A DNA stretch of 64,000 nucleotides from Neolewinella xylanilytica (GTDB lineage: Bacteria > Bacteroidota > Bacteroidia > Chitinophagales > Saprospiraceae), in contig NZ_PTJC01000006.1 of assembly GCF_002934605.1 (NCBI RefSeq), positions 1,054,001 through 1,118,000 of the forward strand, in the 5' to 3' direction. Below, piece by piece: positions 32,982 through 40,712 of this stretch. How positions within the stretch are numbered: the stretch's first letter is position 1; each line of letters starts with the position of its first letter. A program made the position numbers and the translations under genes. A model generated the notes under the pieces. It had not been told where the DNA came from and did no database searches. It saw only the letters and a program-made list of their open reading frames with translations.

Positions 32982-35059
32982 TCCTGCGGCATATCACTGT
33001 CCTGGCGTGTCTCGCTTGGGCTACCACCGTGTTGGCCCAGACCACCGACCGCCCCAACATCGTCTTCATCCTGGCGGACGACCTGGGTTACGCCGATCTC
33101 GGCTCCTACGGCCAGACCGTGATCCGGACGCCGAACCTCGACCGACTGGCCGAACAGGGTACCCGCTTCACCCAGGTGTACGCCGGGTCGACCGTTTGCG
33201 CGCCCTCCCGTTCGGTGTTGATGACCGGCCAGCATACGGGCCACACTACCGTCCGTGGCAACAACGGCATCGGTGGGGTAGTGGGCCTGGGCGGTGCGGA
33301 GGGGCGGATACCGCTCCAAGCCAGCGATACGACGGTGGCGGAACTGCTACAACAGTCCGGCTACGCTACCGGGATGATCGGTAAGTGGGGGCTGGGCGAA
33401 CCCGCGACGGAAGGCTTACCCGCGGCGCAGGGATTCGACTATTTCTTCGGCTTTCTGAATCAGCGGCGGGCGCACACCTACTTTCCCGAATACGTCTGGC
33501 GGAATAACGAACGCGTCGATTTTCCCGATAACGTTGGGCACCGGAAACAAGATTATATTCAGGACCACTTCCTGGCCGAATCCCTGCAGTTCGTCGATGC
33601 ACACCGGAAGGAACCGTTTTTTCTGTACCTGCCCTTCACCCTTCCCCACGACGACTACGAAATCGACACCCTCGGCCGCTTCGTGGATTCGCTTTCCTGG
33701 TCACCTGACGAGCGGGCCTACGCCGCGATGGTCGAACGCTTGGACCGGGACGTGGGCCTGCTCCTCGACCGACTAGAGGAAAATGACCTGGCGGATCGGA
33801 CCGTCGTGTTCTTCTGCTCCGACAACGGGGCCGCCCAACGGTGGGAGGGCCGTTTCGACAGTTCCGGTCCGCTCCGTGGTCGCAAGCGGGACATGTACGA
33901 GGGCGGACTGCGCACCCCGATGATCGTCCGCTATCCGGGCCGCGTACCCGCCGGTACGGTGAGCGAAGTGCCGTGGAGTTTCGTCGACGTGCTGCCTACG
34001 CTGAGTGCCCTCGCCGGGATAAACCTTCCTGCGGGGACCGACGGCACCAACGTATGGCCGCAGATTGCGGGCGAGGACCCTGGGCAGCCGGTGACGGATC
34101 GCACTTTCTACTGGGAGTTCCACGAAGGTGGTTACCAGCAGGCGATTCGCCGGGGGCCGTACAAGGCCATTCGCACCGCCCCCGACCTGGATTGGGAACT
34201 CTATAATCTGGAGGACGATCCGGGGGAAGCCAACGATCTGGCGGTCCGGGAGCCCACGGTCGTCCGGGAACTAGCCAACTTAGCGGAAGCGGCCCACCGG
34301 CCCTCCGCTTTTTTCCCCGTTCGCAGCAAGGGCCGCCGCTCTAAAGTGTTGTTGATCGGTGACTCCACGGTTAACAATGGCAGTGACGATGGTGATTTAT
34401 GCGGTTGGGGAGAGGTACTGAGCCCGTACTTCGATTCCAGCGCCGTGGAGGTAGTCAACGCCGCCCGGGGTGGGCGGAGCAGTAAAACCTACTACAAAGA
34501 AGGTCTGTGGGCTGAGGCGCTAGCCGGCCTGGAGGAAGGTGATTTTTTGCTCATCCAATTCGGTCACAACGACGGCGGTCCCATTTTCGCAGGCAAGGCG
34601 CGGGGAAGTCTCCCCGGTACCGGCCCCGAATGGCAAAGTGGAACGGATGCCACAACCGGCCGGCCGGATACGGTCCGCACGTACGGATGGTACCTTCGCC
34701 AGTACGTACGCCAGGCGAAGGCCGTCGGTGTCACGCCCGTCGTGTGCTCGATGGTCCCCCGCAACCGGTGGGAGAACGGCCGAACCGAGCGGACTGCCGA
34801 CTCCTACGCCGGCTGGGCGAAAACCGTAGCCACGGAGGAAGGGGCTTTCTTCATCGATCTCAACGAACGGGTAGCGGCGGTATACGATCGAGTGGGGGAG
34901 CAGGAACTTTGGAACACCTACTTTAAGGACGACCACACCCACACGACTTGCTACGGAGCCGAACTGAACGCCCGAACGGTGGCTACGGCCCTCGCTGAGT
35001 TACCCGTCCCGGGTCTGACCGATTTGGTCAGGATTCCGCAAGTGGGTGACAAGCGCTAA
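32972..35059 (+). CDS. Sulfatase fused to CE12-like rhamnogalacturonan acetylesterase
   Basis: A 695-residue two-enzyme protein. A signal peptide (cleavage near residue 23) is followed by an S1-type sulfatase at about residues 27-450. Its metal-binding residues are in ADDLGY (Asp36, Asp37) and the formylglycine site is CAPSR with Cys76. From about residue 457 a complete SGNH esterase of the rhamnogalacturonan acetylesterase type follows: GDSTVNNG (Ser465), GHND (531-534) and DHTH near the end (Asp654, His657). The frame is open across the joint with no second signal peptide. It would remove sulfate and O-acetyl groups from the same glycan. The start overlaps the GH31 stop by 10 bases. Cys-type sulfatases need an anaerobic or formylglycine-generating maturase, not seen here. 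Confidence 0.88.
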   Translation: MGIVLRHITVLACLAWATTVLAQTTDRPNIVFILADDLGYADLGSYGQTVIRTPNLDRLAEQGTRFTQVYAGSTVCAPSRSVLMTGQHTGHTTVRGNNGIGGVVGLGGAEGRIPLQASDTTVAELLQQSGYATGMIGKWGLGEPATEGLPAAQGFDYFFGFLNQRRAHTYFPEYVWRNNERVDFPDNVGHRKQDYIQDHFLAESLQFVDAHRKEPFFLYLPFTLPHDDYEIDTLGRFVDSLSWSPDERAYAAMVERLDRDVGLLLDRLEENDLADRTVVFFCSDNGAAQRWEGRFDSSGPLRGRKRDMYEGGLRTPMIVRYPGRVPAGTVSEVPWSFVDVLPTLSALAGINLPAGTDGTNVWPQIAGEDPGQPVTDRTFYWEFHEGGYQQAIRRGPYKAIRTAPDLDWELYNLEDDPGEANDLAVREPTVVRELANLAEAAHRPSAFFPVRSKGRRSKVLLIGDSTVNNGSDDGDLCGWGEVLSPYFDSSAVEVVNAARGGRSSKTYYKEGLWAEALAGLEEGDFLLIQFGHNDGGPIFAGKARGSLPGTGPEWQSGTDATTGRPDTVRTYGWYLRQYVRQAKAVGVTPVVCSMVPRNRWENGRTERTADSYAGWAKTVATEEGAFFIDLNERVAAVYDRVGEQELWNTYFKDDHTHTTCYGAELNARTVATALAELPVPGLTDLVRIPQVGDKR

Positions 35060-36015
35060 ACGGCGTAACCCAACTCCCGGAGCAGATCCTCCGCGGCACT
35101 CGTTGCGGCCCGATACTTTTCTTCGCCCTGGTTTTGCTTGGCAATACTGATGGACCCGGTACGGGCCTTTTCCAGTCGCTTGCGCAGGGCAGGAGACATA
35201 CGATTACCGAGAAAGGCAAGAATCTTTTCGGCCTCTTCGATCGGGGAGGATACGAAATCCTCGTACTTGACCTCCAGGTAGCGGTCGGGCCCCAGGGGTG
35301 CCAGGCGGCGCGCCCGCAGGACCATCTCCCGCCACATGATGGCGTAGCGGACGAAGGGGTCGGCATGGATGAATGAGTCCCGGTCGGCGGCGGGTACCCA
35401 CCAGGGAACGATGGTGCCGTCTACCATATCGTAGGGACCAACCTCGGAAATCTTGTTCTGGGTCAGTTCCGGCGATTGCAGCACGCGATCGCTCAGGGCA
35501 TCGGGGTAGCGGCGCACCATGGAATCGGCGTTGTCTCGCCCGTCCCGAATAATGTGCACGAAGCGGGCATTCGTAAACTCCTCGGCGAAGGCCTCGGCGG
35601 CGAAACAGAGGAAGGGCTCTTTGTAGCAGAAGACGGCATCGTCCATGCTTGGCGGTCGGAGAAATTCCTGGAGGGAATTATTCCGGTAGTATAGGTTTTT
35701 AAGCCGTTCGCCCCGGTAGTATCGCCGGCGCCAGAAAGACTGCCAAAAAATGTCCCGGATGGATTGCATGAGCGTTTTGACCGCCGAGGCATTCGGGTTG
35801 CCGAACCGTTCCCCGTCTTCCGTCATGCTTCCTATCAGATGCATCATTCGCGGTGGAGCGAGGATGCCGACGTATTCTTCCACGCCCTTGATTCCTCCTA
35901 CGCAATCGGAGAGAAAGGTGGTACCGCTGCGGGGACAGCCCAGTATGAAGATGGGCGGATTATCGTCGAGTCGATAGGGGCTGTCTTCCAGGGGAAGTCC
36001 TAAATCATTGGCCAT
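35056..36015 (-). CDS. Sulfotransferase family protein
   Basis: A 319-residue cytosolic-type sulfotransferase. The 5'-phosphosulfate-binding loop is ILGCPRSGTTFL (Cys27 to Thr33) and the 3'-phosphate-binding segment is HIIRDGRDNADSMVRRYP. Such enzymes move sulfate from PAPS to a sugar, lipid or other acceptor; the acceptor is unknown. The gene converges on the sulfatase fusion and the two ends overlap by 4 bases. It lies 133 bases downstream of the fucosidase gene on the same strand and may be part of that transcript. Confidence 0.82.
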   Translation of the reverse strand: MANDLGLPLEDSPYRLDDNPPIFILGCPRSGTTFLSDCVGGIKGVEEYVGILAPPRMMHLIGSMTEDGERFGNPNASAVKTLMQSIRDIFWQSFWRRRYYRGERLKNLYYRNNSLQEFLRPPSMDDAVFCYKEPFLCFAAEAFAEEFTNARFVHIIRDGRDNADSMVRRYPDALSDRVLQSPELTQNKISEVGPYDMVDGTIVPWWVPAADRDSFIHADPFVRYAIMWREMVLRARRLAPLGPDRYLEVKYEDFVSSPIEEAEKILAFLGNRMSPALRKRLEKARTGSISIAKQNQGEEKYRAATSAAEDLLRELGYAV

Positions 36016-36148
36016 TTGGGTATTTTCGGTTAGTGAGCGGTACTGCGGCGGTAACGGTGGAAACGGCCGGAATAGGTTGTAAACGGAGGTAAAGCTAAAG
36101 CATTTCGTGGTAAGCCTTTTTTCCCGCGCCCCGGCGCAATCCGAAAAC

Positions 36149-37615
36149 TCAGTAGATGGAAAGGCGGGAAAGGGTAGGGGGAGCCAGCGCCTCGGTGATT
36201 TCGACGATTACCTCACTGGTGGTGGTTCGCTCGACGGGTAAGATGCGCTGGTATCCTACCGTCTGTCCGGATCCAATCTCCTTCATCCGTCCGCCCACGT
36301 TTGCCAGCACCCGGAAACCGGCGATGCGCTGTCCGAGGGGTAGATACTCCTGCAGGTGGACGTAGGCGATGGACTTAGGTTCCAGCAGGTTCACGGTGAT
36401 CCGTCCGATGGTCGCCGAGTCGTCGGTCGCCCAATAGGTCTCGGGGTCATTGTCGAGCAGCATGGCGGCCGAAAAGTCCTCGTGGTTGCCCCGGTAGTGA
36501 TCGGCGTTGGCTACCGCGTCGGCTGCCAGGTCGGTGGCGAAGGTGGAATCGATCAGCTGCCGCCAGCGCCGAAGACTGGCCACGTCGTTTTCGTGGATCA
36601 GTCCGCGGCGGTCCGGCGGTACGTTAAGCAATAAGACGGAGCCGCGACCCACCGAAGTCAGGTAGATTTCGAAGAGTTCTTCCGCCGTCTTTACCCGGTC
36701 GTCCTCCTCCGGATGGTAGAACCAACCGGGCCGGATGGAAACGTCGACCTCGGCGGGGATGAAGGACTTCGCCCCGGGAGTGCCGTGATTTAGCAGCTCT
36801 TCGATTCCGGCCTTTCCGGCATAAATCGTATCGGTATCGATGGTATTCCAGTTCGGGTCGCCGACGTAGCCGCGCTCGTTGCCCACCCAGCGGATGTCGG
36901 GGCCGGCGTCGCTGAAAATGATGGTCGACGGGTCGGGTTGCAGTTCGCGCACCATGCCCAGGGTGGTTGGCCAGTCGTAGTAGTAGCGGCCGTTGATGGC
37001 GCGGGTCTCGTTGGCACCGCCGTAGTAGCCGTCGCCGCCGTTGGCCCCGTCGAACCACATTTCGAAGATCGGACCGTAATTTTCGAAGACTTCGGTCAGC
37101 TGGTTGCGGTAGTAGGCTACGTAGGAGCTGTCGCCGTAGTCGGCGCGGTTGCGGTCCCACGGGGAGAGGTAAATACCGAACTTCATACCGTGGCTGCGGG
37201 CGCTTTCCTCCACCATTTTAACGAGGTCCCCTTCCCCGTTCATCCACGGCGACTCCTCTACCGAATGGTCGGTATACTCGCTTGGCCACAACACGAAGCC
37301 GTCGTGGTGCTTGCCGGTCAGGACAACCCCTTTGAAGCCGGCCCCGCTCAGTACGTCCATCCACTGATCGGTATTCAGGTCGGTGGGATTGAAAATTTCC
37401 GGCTGCTCGTCGCCGAAACCCCATTCCAGGTTGGTGAACGTGTTGGTGGTGAAGTGGATAAAGGCGTTCGTTTCCATGCCTAGCCACTCCAGCTGCGCTT
37501 GGGTGGGCAGCGCGCCGTAGGGCTCGGGTGGGGCAGGGGGCGGCGGAGCGCAGGATTGGGGGCCAATCAGGGCGACCAACAGGCCGGCCGTCAGGAGTGC
37601 GTACAGTCGGGTCAT
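36149..37615 (-). CDS. GH29 alpha-L-fucosidase lipoprotein
   Basis: A 488-residue GH29 enzyme. The family features are FIHFTTNTFTNLEWGFGDE, LTGKHHDGFVLWPS and the nucleophile segment EMWFDGANG with Asp189. The C-terminal 120 residues (LLDNDPETYWATDD, VHLQEYLPLGQRI) look like an F5/8-type carbohydrate-binding domain. The signal peptide ends in QSC, so it is a lipoprotein. An in-frame TTG 21 bases upstream overlaps the previous gene, but the ATG at 37615 begins a normal signal peptide. GH29 enzymes release terminal L-fucose; some members of this form also take galactose. Confidence 0.85.
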   Translation of the reverse strand: MTRLYALLTAGLLVALIGPQSCAPPPPAPPEPYGALPTQAQLEWLGMETNAFIHFTTNTFTNLEWGFGDEQPEIFNPTDLNTDQWMDVLSGAGFKGVVLTGKHHDGFVLWPSEYTDHSVEESPWMNGEGDLVKMVEESARSHGMKFGIYLSPWDRNRADYGDSSYVAYYRNQLTEVFENYGPIFEMWFDGANGGDGYYGGANETRAINGRYYYDWPTTLGMVRELQPDPSTIIFSDAGPDIRWVGNERGYVGDPNWNTIDTDTIYAGKAGIEELLNHGTPGAKSFIPAEVDVSIRPGWFYHPEEDDRVKTAEELFEIYLTSVGRGSVLLLNVPPDRRGLIHENDVASLRRWRQLIDSTFATDLAADAVANADHYRGNHEDFSAAMLLDNDPETYWATDDSATIGRITVNLLEPKSIAYVHLQEYLPLGQRIAGFRVLANVGGRMKEIGSGQTVGYQRILPVERTTTSEVIVEITEALAPPTLSRLSIY

Positions 37616-37632
37616 AGCTTGCTCTGGGAAGC

Positions 37633-38475
37633 TCAATCTAGTGAGGGGTTGCCAATACCGTAAAATCCGGCGGCATTTTTTCCGAAAATCGCGTGTTTTT
37701 CGGATTCGGACAGCGCTGCACAGGCAAATTCAAGTGCCCGCAGCTGCGCACTGTATTCGGCGGCCACGAGGCAGACCGGCCAGTCGGAACCGTACATCAC
37801 CCGCTCCGGCCCGAAGGCCTCCAACACCACTTCGATGTAGGGCTGTAGCAGTTGCGGCGTCCAGTTCCGGTCGTGGACTTCCGTCACCATGCCGGATAGC
37901 TTACAGTATACCTGCTCGTGGCCGGCCAGTGACTCGATCTGGTTCCGCCATTCCCGGTCGGGTTGGCCGGCGATGACCGGCTTGGCGAGGTGGTCGAGTA
38001 CGAAGGGCTGATCGGGATAGGCGGCGACCAGCCGAATACTTTCCGCCAGCTGGTGGTGGTAAATCAGGATATCGTACGTCAACCCGAATTCCCGGAGTGC
38101 CGAAATACCCCGCCGGAAGTCCGGGCGGTCCATAAAGCCCGGCGGCTCGGCCTGTACGACGTGCCGCATGCCCACTAGCAGGTCGGCGTCATCGTAGCGT
38201 TCCAGTTGCTCCTTCACCCCCGGATCGCAAAGGTCTACCCAGCCCACGACACCCCGGATAAATGAATGTTGCCGCGCCAGCTGCAGTAGGAAGTCGGTTT
38301 CCGCAAGCGACTGGTCCGCCTGTATGGCGATGCATCCGTCAATGCCATTATCGGCGAGGAGTGGCTGCAGGTCCGGGGGCAGAAAATCACGCCGGATGGC
38401 TTGCATGGATTCGTCGATCCAGGCGTCGCGAACGGGGTCGTAGTTCCAGAAATGTTGGTGGGCGTCGAGGGTCAT
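37633..38475 (-). CDS. Amidohydrolase 2 family protein, sugar lactonase-like
   Basis: A 280-residue TIM-barrel hydrolase of the amidohydrolase 2 group, similar in form to L-fuconolactonases and L-rhamnonolactonases. The metal-binding HQHFW is at residues 6-10, with conserved VLDHLAKP, YCKLSGMVTE and the near C-terminal MYGSDWPV. It has no signal peptide, so it is cytosolic. The fucosidase start lies 17 bases downstream on the same strand. The pair suggests that a 6-deoxy sugar is released and then handled through its lactone. Whether the sugar is fucose or rhamnose is open. Confidence 0.78.
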   Translation of the reverse strand: MTLDAHQHFWNYDPVRDAWIDESMQAIRRDFLPPDLQPLLADNGIDGCIAIQADQSLAETDFLLQLARQHSFIRGVVGWVDLCDPGVKEQLERYDDADLLVGMRHVVQAEPPGFMDRPDFRRGISALREFGLTYDILIYHHQLAESIRLVAAYPDQPFVLDHLAKPVIAGQPDREWRNQIESLAGHEQVYCKLSGMVTEVHDRNWTPQLLQPYIEVVLEAFGPERVMYGSDWPVCLVAAEYSAQLRALEFACAALSESEKHAIFGKNAAGFYGIGNPSLD

Positions 38476-38575
38476 AGGGCATGCTTCAAACCGGACACCA
38501 ATATATTCATCGCCGCGCGATAGGAGTGAATGACCCCGTATTTCGCGGGTGCTAATGTGGTCAAGGACCGAAGTA

Positions 38576-38737
38576 AGGGATCGCGCAATTATAAGTGTGC
38601 CATCTGGGACGAAGTTATTTTGCGTGCTAGCGAGGCAAAAAACGTAGGCGAAGCCCCGCTTCGTCGAGGCTTTTTAACGAAGCTAGCACGTAAAAGAACA
38701 AGTATCCAGGGGCATAACTTATTGTTGCGCGATCCCT
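38576..38737. repeat. 162-base imperfect palindrome (MITE-like element)
   Basis: The ends are perfect 13-base inverted repeats, AGGGATCGCGCAA (38576-38588) and TTGCGCGATCCCT (38725-38737). The arms stay partly complementary inward, with CGTGCTAGC (38623-38631) matching GCTAGCACG (38682-38690) and a central hairpin CGAAGC-CCC-GCTTCG. A 69-residue open frame across it is a by-product of the palindrome. It looks like a small non-autonomous mobile element or a structured RNA; no transposase is nearby. Confidence 0.6.
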
Positions 38738-38909
38738 AAGGGCGGGCTATGACTTGCCATGGCGGCGCCGGGCGGCCGTAATGAAAACCTTACCTGCCCC
38801 GGACACCTCAGGGGTAAAGACCCGCCAGGTCCAGTGGGCTGAACTTCCATCCAGCTGTTGGGCACCACGCTGACAGCGTCCTAGCTCCTCCCTACTTCGA
38901 TCCTTGAAA
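38738..38909. other. Unexplained GC-rich intergenic segment
   Basis: These 172 bases between the palindrome and the lipoprotein stop hold no recognisable gene. A short minus-strand frame of about 53 codons (ending in ARRRHGKS) has no good start. Complementary pieces (TTACC near 38800 and GGTAA near 38815) could fold. I see no known RNA family motif. Confidence 0.3.
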
Positions 38910-39431
38910 CTAATTTACCCGTACGAAGCGATAATCGATTACCTGATCGGTTACCGTTGATGCTCCCGCGACGGTCCGGGTAACGGCCCCCTTCGCTTCG
39001 ATTTGCAGCTCGGTATCCGTGAGGGTGACGATGGTGACTTCCTGGCGGTTATCTCCTTGATTAGCCGTTAGTACCATTTTGTCGCCGGTAACCTCAAAGG
39101 TTCCATCGGAGAAAAGATCGGACATGCCCACGACCTGGGTGGTCGTCTGACCTAGCATATCGAAGGTCATTTCCATATTCAGTGAACCGCTGACGTTAAA
39201 CTGTTTGGCGGTGGTAAACTGAATTTCGTACGTGGTTGGCTGAACCATCAGAAGGGTCAAATCGGATTTGAATTCAGTTCCGCCGAAGGAGGTGGTGATT
39301 TGTCCACCTCCCGATCCGGATTCCATCCGCCAGGTTCCGACGATTTCGCCAGTATAGGGACTGACCTCGTCCTTTTCGCAGGAAGTGAAGAGGAAGGGAA
39401 GACAAAACAGGAGGCATACGAGGGTGCGCAT
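38910..39431 (-). CDS. Lipocalin-like lipoprotein
   Basis: A 173-residue small lipoprotein. MRTLVCLLFCLPFLFTSC forms a signal peptide with lipobox and acylated cysteine at residue 18. The mature part opens with a short linker and IVGTWRMES, the usual start of lipocalin-like eight-stranded barrels in Bacteroidota, and ends VIDYRFVRVN. The frame is open a further 26 codons upstream, but that overlaps the neighbouring gene and lacks a signal. The function is unknown. It resembles the next protein in plan and may be an old duplicate. Confidence 0.65.
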   Translation of the reverse strand: MRTLVCLLFCLPFLFTSCEKDEVSPYTGEIVGTWRMESGSGGGQITTSFGGTEFKSDLTLLMVQPTTYEIQFTTAKQFNVSGSLNMEMTFDMLGQTTTQVVGMSDLFSDGTFEVTGDKMVLTANQGDNRQEVTIVTLTDTELQIEAKGAVTRTVAGASTVTDQVIDYRFVRVN

Positions 39432-39495
39432 AGTGTAAAGGGGTGAGTATGTGTAAAGAATAAATGCAAATAGGCGGCCGATCCATAGGGAAGGG

Positions 39496-40011
39496 TCACC
39501 TACGCTCATAGATCTGGGTGGCCTGACTGCGGGTCAGGAAATAGGGCATGTAGAAGGAATCGACGACATCGTAAGCAATCGCCAATTCACCTTCGTTCAG
39601 GGTAATGACCGTTGACTCTTGGCGATACCCTTGCTCGTCGGTAAGCGTGAGCGTCGACCCCGCGAGTTCCCAGCTTACTTTGCCGGAAATGGCTCCGGCG
39701 CTGATTAGGGTATCGCGCTCGCCGCTGTTCCTGCGGGTCCGTTCCAGGGTAGTAGCTCCCAGGGAAGTGATTTCCTGGGGATTTTCGTGAAAGCTTATCC
39801 GGTAATTCGATGGCTCGATCATGCGCGTATCGATAAATCGCGAAGCTTCGGCCGGATCCTGGGAGAGGTAGGTGATCAATCCCGTAGAAGATACCATTTT
39901 CCATTCCCCGGGGAGCCCGTCGGGGGGTAGCGGTTCGTTGGTATTCGGGTCACAGGATACTACCAGGACAGCGAGGAATGCACTTATAACGGTATGACCA
40001 AGCGGGCGCAT
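39496..40011 (-). CDS. Lipocalin-like lipoprotein
   Basis: A 171-residue lipoprotein with signal peptide and lipobox (VLVVSC). The mature part starts GLPGEWKMVSSTG, similar to the IVGTWRMES opening of the downstream protein, and both share a late strand with the form STVITLNEGEL / VTIVTLTDTEL. It is 64 bases upstream of that gene on the same strand, so the two are probably co-transcribed. Ligand and role are unknown. Confidence 0.65.
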   Translation of the reverse strand: MRPLGHTVISAFLAVLVVSCDPNTNEPLPPDGLPGEWKMVSSTGLITYLSQDPAEASRFIDTRMIEPSNYRISFHENPQEITSLGATTLERTRRNSGERDTLISAGAISGKVSWELAGSTLTLTDEQGYRQESTVITLNEGELAIAYDVVDSFYMPYFLTRSQATQIYERR

Positions 40012-40712
40012 ATTGCGGCTAAATGGGGGGGATACATGTATAGGTAAGCCTACGCTATGGATAGATACGCTTATTGGCGGATACCTAAAGTCAAAAAGGC
40101 ATTAGGTATCACCGTATTATCCGAGCCTTCACAAGGTATGCCGAAAGTTGCTAAATCGGCTTATCCCGGTATACCATCTCCAGACTTTAACGTTGTGATT
40201 AATCGGGATTGTTTTGTGTATTTAATGCTAATCCCGCCGTTCTCACTTTTGGGTATTGCAGCAGCGGCGGTATGCAGGATTCTTGCCCTTCGGTCGTACC
40301 GTAGCCATTCCTCCCCGTGGTCATGCTCCATTCGAAGGGCATACTTTCCGGTGGTGCATCCGCTAACCCGGGCCGGATTCCTCCCCTCGGCGGTAGCTGG
40401 GGAAGGGCGCTCTACTTACTTAGCGCGGGGGGAATCCGGTTGACAAGCTTGGGCCAAGCTGCTTAGGTACTGCACGATCTAGCTGACAACGCGCCTGACG
40501 ATCCACCGATCAAACCCCCGTACGTTCAAAGCCTCACGGGCCGATTCGGGTAACCTTCCAATAGCTTTAAAGCGAGAACTGCTGGTCATGCCTACCGCAA
40601 GGTGGAATGCTCCGTATCATTCCGGGCCGCAGCATGGGTGTAGCGTAGAACAATGAACCGGGTTAGCATCGAATTTTGGTCAGTCACTACCTTAGAGGCT
40701 TAATCCCCACAG
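40012..40712. other. 701-base intergenic region, no supported gene
   Basis: A 128-codon open frame at 40057-40443 has composition and residue order unlike the neighbours and no recognisable domain. The right half (about 40340-40620) is a diverged copy of a segment at 44830-45110. CGCAGCATGGGTG at 40628-40640 recurs at 44117-44129. Confidence 0.4.
40340..40620 (+). repeat. Degenerate direct repeat, left copy
   Basis: This segment matches 44830-45110 in order: GCGGTA then TAGCGCGGGGGGAA (40421 onward, against TAGCACGGGGGGAA at 44898) and GAACTGCTGGT (40576 onward, against the same at 45076). I estimate about 70 percent identity around the first block, less elsewhere. It may be a remnant of a duplicated gene or mobile element. 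Confidence 0.45.

Noticed and set aside
37616..37636. TTG start for the GH29 gene overlapping the lactonase stop
   Set aside because: The ATG at 37615 begins a normal lipoprotein signal peptide; the extra residues do not improve it.
14148..38475. Ulvan as the target of the utilization locus
   Set aside because: GH105 and sulfatase would fit, but no ulvan lyase family is seen, and PL22 and CE12 point to galacturonate-containing glycans. Not fully excluded.
38530..38739. 69-codon frame over the palindrome
   Set aside because: Its existence follows from the inverted repeat; no protein features.
39432..39509. 26-residue N-terminal extension of the lipocalin-like lipoprotein
   Set aside because: It would overlap the upstream gene and bury the signal peptide.
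40057..40443. 128-codon open frame between the lipoprotein and BNR genes
   Set aside because: No domain, unlikely residue order, and it overlaps a degenerate repeat. Treated as chance.
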